Positions 1-5,018 of a DNA stretch of 5,051 nt are shown here, piece after piece. This stretch comes from HGM11788 sp964654945 (GTDB lineage Bacteria > Bacillota > Clostridia > Lachnospirales > CAG-274): positions 1 through 5,051 of the forward strand of contig CAZZLN010000077.1 in the NCBI GenBank assembly GCA_964654945.1. Direction: 5' to 3'. Position 1 is the first letter of the stretch; each line of letters starts with the position of its first letter. The notes beneath the pieces are model-generated. The model was not told the DNA's origin and made no database searches. It saw only the letters and a program-made list of their open reading frames with translations. The translations under genes and the position numbers were made by a program.

Positions 1-58
1 TTTCGGCAATTTACTTTAGTAAATTGTAACTTTTACTTTGTAAAATGCAAGCCTATGG
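1..58. repeat. Hairpin-rich left edge of a repeat cluster (cut by the window)
   Basis: Two short hairpins lie back to back: CAATTTA (7-13) pairs with TAAATTG (20-26), and TTTTAC (31-36) pairs with GTAAAA (40-45) around a TTT loop. They run directly into the 63-bp hairpin unit that starts at 59. No reading frame with a start and ribosome binding site is present. The segment is probably part of the same composite repeat cluster, but its left end is outside the window and there is no second copy here to compare it with. Confidence 0.45.
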
Positions 59-121
59 TCAGAACTTTTGCCGAGGCAAAAGCAGAACTACGTTCTGTCG
101 GATTAATCTTTCCGATTCAAT
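59..121. repeat. 63-bp three-hairpin repeat unit, copy A
   Basis: This unit matches 4816-4878 at 59 of 63 positions with no gaps. It folds into three consecutive hairpins: CTTTTGC (65-71) with GCAAAAG (76-82); CAGAAC (83-88) with GTTCTG (92-97); and TCGGA (98-102) with TCCGA (111-115). The four differences from copy B (at 75, 90, 91 and 106) all lie in the loops. Both copies stay open when read as 21 codons, but there is no start signal and the codon reading is probably incidental. Function and mode of spread are unknown. The precise insertion seen for copy B suggests it is a mobile or formerly mobile unit. Confidence 0.75.
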
Positions 122-150
122 GCTTGTCGGATAAATCTTTCCGATTCAAT
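97..150. repeat. Tandem duplication of the 25-bp terminal hairpin module
   Basis: The last 25 bp of the 63-bp unit (97-121) are repeated at 126-150 with one difference, again inside the hairpin loop (T at 104 versus A at 133). Only four bases, GCTT, separate the two modules. Each module contains the TCGGA/TCCGA hairpin and ends in GATTCAAT. Copy B at 4816-4878 has a single module, so the extra one is specific to the left cluster. Confidence 0.75.
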
Positions 151-164
151 CAAGGAGGGCTTAT
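151..164. repeat. Solo right-end sequence of the long palindromic element
   Basis: CAAGGAGGGCTTAT is the right terminal sequence of the long elements, identical to 341-354 and 4997-5010. Here it directly follows the duplicated hairpin module instead of the usual CTCCTT context. It probably marks the right end of another, rearranged element that begins left of the window or was partly deleted. Confidence 0.6.
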
Positions 165-194
165 TTACGTGGTATCGGCTTGCAAAAATAAAAC

Positions 195-354
195 AAAAGC
201 CTCCCTTGCCTAAAGGGAGGGGGACCGGTTTTACCGGTGGAGGGATATATAAATTTCAATAAAACTACAGATTAAACACTAAAAGTATTCCTGAGAAATA
301 TCCTCCCTGCAAATGCGAGCATTTGCTTCCCTCCTTCAATCAAGGAGGGCTTAT
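195..354. repeat. Long palindromic repeat element, uninterrupted copy (about 160 bp)
   Basis: The left end (AAGCCTCCCTTG, from 197) and the right end (CAAGGAGGGCTT, to 352) are near-perfect inverted repeats. Inside lie a hairpin ACCGGT-TTT-ACCGGT (224-238), a second one GCAAATG-CGAG-CATTTGC (309-326), and facing GGAGGGATA and TATCCTCCC arms (239-247 and 299-307). The 38 bp at 299-336 are identical to 4955-4992. The roughly 50-bp core between the arms is not shared with the right-hand copy. The element has no coding capacity, so if it moved it needed a transposase supplied in trans, as MITE or REP-type elements do. No clear target-site duplication is visible. Confidence 0.75.
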
Positions 355-402
355 GAGAGTAAGTACAAAATTAGATTTATGTATCATAATAAGACAAAAG
401 TA

Positions 403-431
403 TTGAAAAAATTATTAAAATTTGTTATATT
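403..431 (+). promoter_or_regulatory. Predicted vegetative promoter for ogg and the DUF554 gene
   Basis: TTGAAA (403-408) is followed after 17 bp by TATATT (426-431), with an upstream TG (423-424) that gives an extended -10 element. Transcription would start near 438. The 5' leader of about 40 nt leads to an AAAGG ribosome binding site (466-470) 8 bp before the ogg ATG. The architecture matches the groESL promoter closely. The AT-rich surroundings make chance matches easy, so this is a good but unproven call. Confidence 0.55.
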
Positions 432-478
432 ATTTATTGTTATATAATTTATAATAATAAACTTTAAAGGTGTAAAAA

Positions 479-1342
479 ATGAATTATGAAGAAAAAGAAA
501 ATACCATTATTTTAAAAAACATAAAGGATTTTGATATTGAGGAAATACTTGAATGCGGTCAGTGCTTCAGATTTGAAAAGCTTGAGGACAGGCACTATTG
601 CATTATTGCAAAAGGCAAAGCTTTATATATAAAACAAAATAATGACACTGTTAAGCTTTATCCCTGTACAAAATCCGAATTTGAAAATATATGGTATAAT
701 TATTTTGACCTTTCAAGGGATTATTCAGAGATTAAAAAAATTGTAGCTGATGATGATATTATGAAAAAAGCCACTGAATATGCAAGGGGTATCAGAATTT
801 TAAATCAGGAGCCTTTTGAATGTCTTTTAAGCTTTATTATTTCGCAGAATAACAATATACCGAGAATTAAGTCAATTATTCAAAGAATGTCAGAAAAATA
901 CGGCAGTAAATGTAATGAGGGATATTTATTTCCAACCCCTGATGAATTATATTGTGCCGATGTCAATTCTCTTTTTGAGCTTAGAATGGGTTTCAGAGCT
1001 AAATACATATATGATGCCCTGGAAAAATTAAAATCCAATGAGGTCAATTTATATAATACTGAAGGTATGACTACTGATGAAATTTTAAATATGCTTATTA
1101 AAATAAAGGGTGTGGGGCAAAAGGTGGCTGACTGCACAATGCTTTTTTCAATGAACAGGCGAGAGGTTTTTCCCACTGATGTCTGGGTAAAAAGAGTTAT
1201 GGAGCAGCTGTATTTTAACAGAGAAGATACTCATATTAAAACAATTCAAGCCTTTGCTAAAGAAAAATGGAAAAATTATGCAGGATATGCACAACAGTAT
1301 CTTTTTTATTATGCCAGAAGTCTTAAAATAGGAGTGAAATAA
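479..1342 (+). CDS. ogg: 8-oxoguanine DNA glycosylase/AP lyase, OGG1 type
   Basis: This base-excision repair enzyme removes 8-oxoguanine from DNA and can nick the resulting abasic site. The 287-residue protein has an N-terminal OGG_N-like part with GQCFRF at 27-32 (GQSFRW in human OGG1) and an HhH-GPD domain with SQNNNIPRI at 122-130 and GFRAKYI at 171-177. The helix-hairpin-helix is at about 206-222, with catalytic Lys215 in GVGQKVADC and Asp234 in FPTDVWVKR; these match human Lys249 and Asp268. Cys219, Gln272 and Phe276 match the human oxoG-pocket residues Cys253, Gln315 and Phe319. Arg129 aligns with human Arg154, a position implicated in opposite-base discrimination; human His270 is Trp236 here. 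The ATG at 479 has a ribosome binding site at 466-470. The stop codon abuts the next gene, so the two are probably co-transcribed. The length is normal and nothing looks broken. Confidence 0.93.
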   Translation: MNYEEKENTIILKNIKDFDIEEILECGQCFRFEKLEDRHYCIIAKGKALYIKQNNDTVKLYPCTKSEFENIWYNYFDLSRDYSEIKKIVADDDIMKKATEYARGIRILNQEPFECLLSFIISQNNNIPRIKSIIQRMSEKYGSKCNEGYLFPTPDELYCADVNSLFELRMGFRAKYIYDALEKLKSNEVNLYNTEGMTTDEILNMLIKIKGVGQKVADCTMLFSMNRREVFPTDVWVKRVMEQLYFNREDTHIKTIQAFAKEKWKNYAGYAQQYLFYYARSLKIGVK

Positions 1343-2044
1343 ATGTTAGGTACAATAGTAAATGTTATGGCAATTATAATTTGTGCTTTTACAGGACTTA
1401 TTATAAAAGGAAGATTTTCCAAAAAATTGCAGGAGATAACAACACAGGCGACAGGTCTAGCAGTGTTGTTTGTGGGAGCTTCAAGTGCTTTTTCAAGGCT
1501 TTTGTTTGAGCCCTGCAATTCGGTGCTTTTTGTAATAAGCCTTGTTATAGGGGGGATTGCAGGCACAATTATAGATATTGAGGGAAAAATGAAAATGCTT
1601 GGTGACTGGATAGAAAGCAAATGCAAGGGAACAGAAGGCTCTGTTTCAAAATCCTTTGTGGCTGCAAGTATTCTTTACTGCACAGGCACTATGGCAATTT
1701 TAGGCTCAATAGACAGCGGTATTTATCACAATTATTCAATTCTTTTTACAAAAAGTGTGCTGGACGGTGTTTATGCCATTATTTTTGCTTCCACACTTGG
1801 TATAGGCGTTATATTTTCAGCCGGAAGCGTTTTTGTTTATCAGGGTGCAATTACTGTTTTTGCAGCCTTTGTCGAGCCTTATTTAACAGGTGATATAATG
1901 AGAGAAATTTCTCTTGTGGGGGGTATACTTATAACAGGACTTGGCATTGATATGCTTGGAATAAGAAAAATAAATGTGGCTAATCTTCTGCCGGCTGTTA
2001 TTGTTCCTGTGATTTATTATGCTATGGTTTACATATTATTTTAA
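1343..2044 (+). CDS. DUF554 family integral membrane protein (YdfK/YqgA-like)
   Basis: This 233-residue, strongly hydrophobic protein resembles the DUF554 family (YqgA of E. coli, YdfK of B. subtilis), whose members are about 230 residues long and have no established function. Likely membrane segments are at about 3-21, 36-54, 60-78, 104-122, 138-158, 161-178, 189-205 and 212-232. The family-typical conserved stretch TGTMAILGSIDSG is at 114-126, and many small and glycine residues lie in the helices, as in small transporters or channels. The ATG begins on the base after the ogg stop. Its ribosome binding site (AGGAGTG, 1330-1336) lies inside ogg, so translation is probably coupled. The link to ogg gives no clear functional clue. 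No terminator is evident downstream. Confidence 0.85.
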   Translation: MLGTIVNVMAIIICAFTGLIIKGRFSKKLQEITTQATGLAVLFVGASSAFSRLLFEPCNSVLFVISLVIGGIAGTIIDIEGKMKMLGDWIESKCKGTEGSVSKSFVAASILYCTGTMAILGSIDSGIYHNYSILFTKSVLDGVYAIIFASTLGIGVIFSAGSVFVYQGAITVFAAFVEPYLTGDIMREISLVGGILITGLGIDMLGIRKINVANLLPAVIVPVIYYAMVYILF

Positions 2045-2107
2045 CCAAGTAAGGAAGTCCCTCGAACTGTTATTTTATAAACTTGTAAAAAAAATTATTA
2101 AAACCTA
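2045..2107. other. Short AT-rich spacer with no recognisable terminator
   Basis: These 63 bp between the DUF554 stop and the groESL promoter contain no stable stem followed by a T-run on the + strand. Transcription from the ogg promoter may therefore read into groESL, or end by a factor-dependent route. Nothing else is recognisable in the spacer. Confidence 0.4.
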
Positions 2108-2136
2108 TTGACAAAGTTTACCTGTTGTGGTATATT
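2108..2136 (+). promoter_or_regulatory. groESL promoter, SigA type with extended -10
   Basis: A consensus TTGACA (2108-2113) is separated by exactly 17 bp from TATATT (2131-2136), with TG at 2128-2129 as an extended -10. Transcription should begin near A2143, just upstream of the CIRCE operator, which is therefore within the 5' untranslated leader. This arrangement is standard for HrcA-controlled groESL in Gram-positive bacteria. Confidence 0.85.
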
Positions 2137-2146
2137 ATAACCATAG

Positions 2147-2173
2147 TTAGCACTCAAAGCCGATGAGTGCTAA
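2147..2173. promoter_or_regulatory. CIRCE operator (HrcA binding site)
   Basis: TTAGCACTC (2147-2155) and GAGTGCTAA (2165-2173) form a perfect 9-bp inverted repeat with a 9-bp spacer, the canonical CIRCE form. In the known system HrcA binds it and represses transcription until heat stress diverts GroEL, which HrcA needs for activity. That makes GroEL part of its own feedback loop. hrcA is not in this window. Confidence 0.97.
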
Positions 2174-2212
2174 TAATTAAAACATTCATTTTTTTTAAGG
2201 AGGTTATGGTAT

Positions 2213-2497
2213 ATGAGTTTAAGACCATTAGGTGACAGAGTTGTATTAAAGCAGTTAGAAGCCGAAGAAACCACTAAAGGCGGTATTATTTTAACAAATC
2301 AGTCTAAGGAAAAGCCCCAGGAGGCTGAAATTGTTGCAGTTGGTCCCGGTGCCGTTGCAGACGGAAAGACTGTTCCTATGACAGTTAAGGTTGGAGAAAA
2401 GGTTGTTTATTCAAAATATGCAGGTACTGAAGTTAAAAACGGTGATGAAGAATATATTATCGTTAAGGAATCTGATATACTTGCAGTTGTGGAATAA
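2213..2497 (+). CDS. groES: Co-chaperonin GroES (Cpn10)
   Basis: GroES forms the seven-membered lid that closes the GroEL folding chamber in the cytoplasm. The 94-residue protein has the normal length and begins with the family-typical SLRPLGDRVVLKQ. The mobile loop that docks on GroEL is at about 17-35, with the GGIIL contact motif at 23-27 (IVL or IIL in the family). VGPG at 43-46 and the C-terminal VKESDILAVVE are also typical. A very strong ribosome binding site (AAGGAGG, 2197-2203) lies 9 bp before the ATG. It is the first gene of the CIRCE-controlled operon, 30 bp before groEL. Confidence 0.98.
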   Translation: MSLRPLGDRVVLKQLEAEETTKGGIILTNQSKEKPQEAEIVAVGPGAVADGKTVPMTVKVGEKVVYSKYAGTEVKNGDEEYIIVKESDILAVVE

Positions 2498-2527
2498 TCT
2501 AGTTTATTATATTGGAGGATTGATATT

Positions 2528-4150
2528 ATGGCAAAAGCAATTAAATACGGTGCTGAGGCAAGAGCAGCCTTAGAAGCAGGCGTAAATAAATTAGCAGATA
2601 CAGTTAAGGTTACTTTAGGTCCTAAGGGCAGAAATGTTGTTCTTGACAAGAAGTACGGCACACCTCTTATTACTAATGACGGTGTTACTATTGCAAAGGA
2701 TATTGAGCTTGAAGATAATTTTGAAAATATGGGTGCTCAGCTTGTTAAGGAAGTTGCCACTAAGACTAATGACGTTGCAGGTGACGGTACTACTACTGCC
2801 ACTGTTCTTGCACAGGCTATGATTCAGGAAGGTCTTAAAAATATTGCAGCAGGGGCTAATCCTATTATTTTAAGAAAGGGTATGTATAAGGCTACTGAAA
2901 CTGCTGTAGAATCTATTAAGAAAATGAGCCAGAAGGTTGCAGGCAAGGAGCATATTGCTATGATTGCTTCCGTATCTGCTTCTGATGAAGAAGTGGGCAA
3001 TATGATTGCCGATGCTATGGAAAAGGTTTCTAATGATGGTGTTATCACTGTTGAAGAATCCAAGTCTATGAATACTGAGCTTGAGCTTGTTGAGGGTATG
3101 CAGTTTGACAGAGGTTATTTATCAGCTTATATGTCAACTGATATGGAAAAGATGATTGCCAATCTTGAAAATCCTTATATCCTTATTACTGACAAAAAGA
3201 TTTCTAATATTCAGGAAATTTTACCTCTCCTTGAACAGATTGTTCAGACAGGGGCAAAGCTTTTAATTATTGCTGAAGATGTTGAGGGTGAGGCTCTTAC
3301 CACTCTTATTGTAAACAAGTTAAGAGGCACTTTCAACTGTGTTGCCGTTAAGGCTCCGGGCTTTGGTGACAGAAGAAAAGAAATGTTAAAGGATATTGCT
3401 GTTTTAACAGGGGGTACAGTGATTAGCGATGAGCTTGGTCTTGACCTTAAAGAAACTACTCTCGATATGCTTGGCAGAGCTAAAACTGTTACAGTTACTA
3501 AGGAAAACACTACTATTGTTGACGGTGCAGGAAACAAAAACGAAATTAGTGACAGAGTTGGTCAGATTAAGGCACAGATTGAAGAAACCACTTCTGAATT
3601 TGATAAGGAAAAATTACAGGAAAGACTTGCTAAGCTGGCAGGCGGTGTTGCAGTTATAAAGGTTGGTGCTGCCACTGAAATGGAATTAAAGGAAAAGAAG
3701 CTCCGTATGGAAGATGCTCTTGCAGCTACTAAGGCAGCCGTTGAAGAAGGTATTATAAGCGGCGGCGGTTCTGCTTATATCCATTGTATGTCTGATGTTG
3801 AAAAGGTTTATAATACCCTTGACGGTGATGAAAAAACAGGTGCAGGCATTATCCTTAAAGCTCTTGAGGCACCTCTTCGTCAGATTGCGGTTAATGCAGG
3901 TCTTGAAGGTGCAGTTATAGTAAACACTGTTAAGGAAAGTGCTGAAAACTATGGCTTTAATGCTCTTACAGAAGAATATGTGGATATGGTTGATGCAGGT
4001 ATCATTGACCCTAGCAAGGTTACAAGAAGTGCTTTGCAGAATGCTACAAGTGTTGCTTCTACTATTCTTACTACTGAGTCTATTGTGGCTGATGAAAAAA
4101 CTGAAGAACCTGCTCCTATGCCGGGAGGCGGTATGGGCGGTATGATGTAA
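2528..4150 (+). CDS. groEL: Chaperonin GroEL (Cpn60)
   Basis: GroEL assembles as a double heptameric ring and folds proteins in an ATP-dependent cycle with GroES. The 540-residue length is normal. The equatorial domain carries LGPKGRNVVLDK (30-41), the nucleotide-binding DGVTIAKDIEL (51-61) and GDGTTTATVLAQ (85-96, metal-binding Asp86). Apical-domain signatures include EGMQFDRGYLS (189-199) and KAPGFGDRRKEML (275-287). MEDALAATKAAVEEG at 394-408 supplies Asp396, equivalent to the E. coli ATP-hydrolysis residue Asp398. The protein ends in the usual Gly-Met tail (PGGGMGGMM). Near the ATP site the sequence reads ISGGGSAYIH, where many homologues have PGGGVAL; the glycines are kept. GGAGG (2514-2518) sits 9 bp before the ATG. 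A strong terminator follows the stop codon. Confidence 0.99.
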   Translation: MAKAIKYGAEARAALEAGVNKLADTVKVTLGPKGRNVVLDKKYGTPLITNDGVTIAKDIELEDNFENMGAQLVKEVATKTNDVAGDGTTTATVLAQAMIQEGLKNIAAGANPIILRKGMYKATETAVESIKKMSQKVAGKEHIAMIASVSASDEEVGNMIADAMEKVSNDGVITVEESKSMNTELELVEGMQFDRGYLSAYMSTDMEKMIANLENPYILITDKKISNIQEILPLLEQIVQTGAKLLIIAEDVEGEALTTLIVNKLRGTFNCVAVKAPGFGDRRKEMLKDIAVLTGGTVISDELGLDLKETTLDMLGRAKTVTVTKENTTIVDGAGNKNEISDRVGQIKAQIEETTSEFDKEKLQERLAKLAGGVAVIKVGAATEMELKEKKLRMEDALAATKAAVEEGIISGGGSAYIHCMSDVEKVYNTLDGDEKTGAGIILKALEAPLRQIAVNAGLEGAVIVNTVKESAENYGFNALTEEYVDMVDAGIIDPSKVTRSALQNATSVASTILTTESIVADEKTEEPAPMPGGGMGGMM

Positions 4151-4163
4151 TTTGCCTGATATT

Positions 4164-4208
4164 AAGACTTTTATTGCATAATTTTATTGTGCAATAAAGG
4201 TCTTTTTT
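4164..4208 (+). terminator. Intrinsic terminator of groESL
   Basis: A stem of about 18 bp (4164-4181 with 4187-4204, including two G·U pairs) surrounds a 5-nt loop and ends in a six-T run at 4203-4208. It begins 13 bp after the groEL stop codon. This is the clearest terminator in the window and should insulate groESL from the genes downstream. Confidence 0.92.
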
Positions 4209-4210
4209 AT

Positions 4211-4304
4211 CTAAAAAACTGTTTTAATAATATGCTGTATTAATATCATTGACAGTTACCCTTAATACAAAATTGTAAAATTTTAATGAATAAAACAAAA
4301 CGTA
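4211..4304. other. AT-rich spacer between groESL terminator and next promoter
   Basis: No gene is visible. A consensus -35-like TTGACA occurs at 4249-4254 but has no -10 at normal spacing. A weak all-AT palindrome (AAAATT, 4269-4274, with AATTTT, 4279-4284) lacks a T-run of terminator quality. Confidence 0.4.
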
Positions 4305-4334
4305 TTGACTGAAAAAGTCGTTTTGTGTTATATT
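4305..4334 (+). promoter_or_regulatory. Predicted promoter with overlapping dyad symmetry
   Basis: TTGACT (4305-4310) and an extended -10 TG-T-TATATT (TG at 4326-4327, hexamer 4329-4334) are separated by 18 bp, or 17 bp if TTATAT at 4328 is used. Transcription would begin near A4341. The -35 region is embedded in an inverted repeat, ACAAAACG (4295-4302) with CGTTTTGT (4319-4326), and in a smaller one, GACT (4307-4310) with AGTC (4316-4319). Such symmetry could be an operator, but no regulator can be named. Confidence 0.6.
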
Positions 4335-4340
4335 AAGGAC

Positions 4341-4412
4341 AGTAGAGAACTTATCCTATACAAATAAATAATTTTCTTTACTTAAAAAGCACAGATTTTT
4401 CTGTGTTTTTTT
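4341..4412 (+). ncRNA. Candidate small RNA or terminated leader (about 70 nt)
   Basis: The interval runs from the predicted start of the 4305-4334 promoter to a terminator at 4386-4412. It contains no ATG and no ribosome binding site, so a leader peptide is unlikely. It could be a free small RNA. It could also be a leader whose terminator limits expression of the small gene at 4460, since no other promoter is evident for that gene. No known RNA family was recognised, and apart from the terminator no strong structure is visible by eye. Confidence 0.45.
4386..4412 (+). terminator. Intrinsic terminator before the small secreted-protein gene
   Basis: CACAG (4390-4394) pairs with CTGTG (4401-4405) around ATTTTT. 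The stem can be extended by a G·U pair and several A-T pairs (AAAA at 4385-4388), and a seven-T run follows at 4406-4412. It lies about 50 bp downstream of the predicted transcription start and 48 bp upstream of the next start codon, a position that suits either sRNA ending or attenuation. Confidence 0.75.
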
Positions 4413-4459
4413 ATGTTTAAAAAAATATAACAGGGCAATAATTATTTTGAGGTGATATT

Positions 4460-4657
4460 TTGAAAAAAATTATTATATGTTTTATTTTTGTTTATATGCT
4501 TGTATCAAATGTTTATGGAAAGCAAATGTGGTTTTTATTAAGTCCCTGTATTGACAGTGATGGGGAAATTGTTAATGGGGAAAATGGGTACGGCGAAGAT
4601 GTTGAATTTGATTTTAAGATTTTGGAAATTATTGATAAAATAGCCATGTCAATCTAA
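4460..4657 (+). CDS. Small secreted protein of unknown function (TTG start)
   Basis: I do not recognise this 65-residue protein. It starts with TTG at 4460, chosen because a good ribosome binding site (GAGGTGAT, 4449-4456) is correctly placed. The first in-frame ATG (4496) would lack a ribosome binding site and would cut the signal sequence in half. Residues 1-20 look like a signal peptide: Lys2-Lys3, a hydrophobic stretch IIICFIFVYMLVS and a possible cleavage after VYG. The predicted mature part of about 45 residues is acidic, with ten Asp/Glu against three Lys, one Cys (Cys30) and a glycine-rich middle (GENGYGED). Its C-terminus FKILEIIDKIAMSI could be an amphipathic helix. It may instead be the shortened remnant of a longer gene, though no continuation is visible downstream. 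Confidence 0.6.
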   Translation: MKKIIICFIFVYMLVSNVYGKQMWFLLSPCIDSDGEIVNGENGYGEDVEFDFKILEIIDKIAMSI

Positions 4658-4683
4658 TTTTGTAACATACTTGCAACTAATAT

Positions 4684-4706
4684 AAGAGTTCATAACTTAC
4701 TTTTTT
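4684..4706 (+). terminator. Weak possible terminator after the small gene
   Basis: AAGAGTT (4684-4690) can pair with AACT...CTT (4694-4702) around a CAT loop, with a two-base TA bulge, followed by a T-run to 4706. The stem is AT-rich and imperfect, so it may be too weak to act. It is noted because it is the only stem plus T-run after the 4657 stop codon. Confidence 0.3.
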
Positions 4707-4750
4707 ATTAAAAGCTTTCGTAATTAACACTGAAACAGGTATAAAACCCA

Positions 4751-4784
4751 ACACAAAATCCTCCCTTGCAGGAAACCGGCTTAC
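4751..4784. repeat. Short variant of the repeat element
   Basis: ACACAAAATCCTCCCTTGC (4751-4769) repeats, with one difference, the first 19 bases of the next copy at 4791-4809, giving a 40-bp spacing. It then jumps via AGGAAA to CCGGCTTA (4777-4784), as does the partial copy at the window end. It looks like a deletion derivative that keeps the outer left end and part of the CCGG hairpin. Confidence 0.6.
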
Positions 4785-4794
4785 AAAATTACAC

Positions 4795-5010
4795 AAAAGC
4801 CTCCCTTGCCTAAAGTCAGAACTTTTGCCGAAGCAAAAGCAGAACTGTGTTCTGTCGGATTAGTCTTTCCGATTCAATGGAGGGGGACCGGCTTTGCCGG
4901 TGGAGGGATACAAGATTTTGTGAGAACTGTCCCTCAAAAAGAATACCCTTGTAATATCCTCCCTGCAAATGCGAGCATTTGCTTCCCTCCTTTAGGCAAG
5001 GAGGGCTTAT
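4795..5010. repeat. Long palindromic repeat element, copy interrupted by a 63-bp unit
   Basis: This is the same element as at 195-354 and in the same orientation. Left end AAGCCTCCCTTGCCTAAAG (4797-4815) and right end CTTTAGGCAAGGAGGGCTT (4990-5008) are inverted repeats matching at 17 of 19 positions. Internal hairpins are ACCGGC-TTT-GCCGGT (4887-4901) and GCAAATG-CGAG-CATTTGC (4965-4982). After the left end the 63-bp unit (4816-4878) is inserted, and the element resumes at GGAGGGGGACC (4879) exactly as the uninterrupted copy does at 216. The core at about 4911-4954 is unrelated to that of the left copy. It overlaps chance reading frames on both strands that lack start signals. Confidence 0.8.
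4816..4878. repeat. 63-bp three-hairpin repeat unit, copy B (nested)
   Basis: This copy matches 59-121 at 59 of 63 positions and is inserted inside the long element between TAAAG (to 4815) and GGAGG (from 4879). These two sequences are contiguous at 211-220 in the uninterrupted copy, so the boundaries are well defined. The hairpins CTTTTGC/GCAAAAG, CAGAAC/GTTCTG and TCGGA/TCCGA are all intact. No target-site duplication is evident. Confidence 0.8.
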
Positions 5011-5018
5011 AAAGCTTT

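Noticed and set aside
59..160. Open frame through the left hairpin units, and the 63-bp unit as a protein-inserting palindromic element like those of Rickettsia
   Set aside because: The unit length is a multiple of three and both copies are open, but neither copy lies inside a recognisable gene, and the four differences give no clear sign of coding selection.
880..1176. Minus-strand and other-frame open readings within ogg, the DUF554 gene, groES and groEL
   Set aside because: They overlap strongly supported genes, lack ribosome binding sites and match no recognisable family.
2045..2107. Terminator after the DUF554 gene
   Set aside because: Only three- to four-base complementarities are present and no stem is followed by a T-run.
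4249..4281. Second promoter from the TTGACA at 4249-4254
   Set aside because: The nearest -10-like sequence (TAAAAT at 4276) is 21 bp away, too far for a normal promoter, and nothing suitable lies at 16-18 bp.
4795..5010. Possible integron attC site or CRISPR array
   Set aside because: The palindromic ends are not GTTRRRY/RYYYAAC core sites and no integrase is present. The repeats are not evenly spaced units with unique spacers of equal length, and no cas gene is seen.
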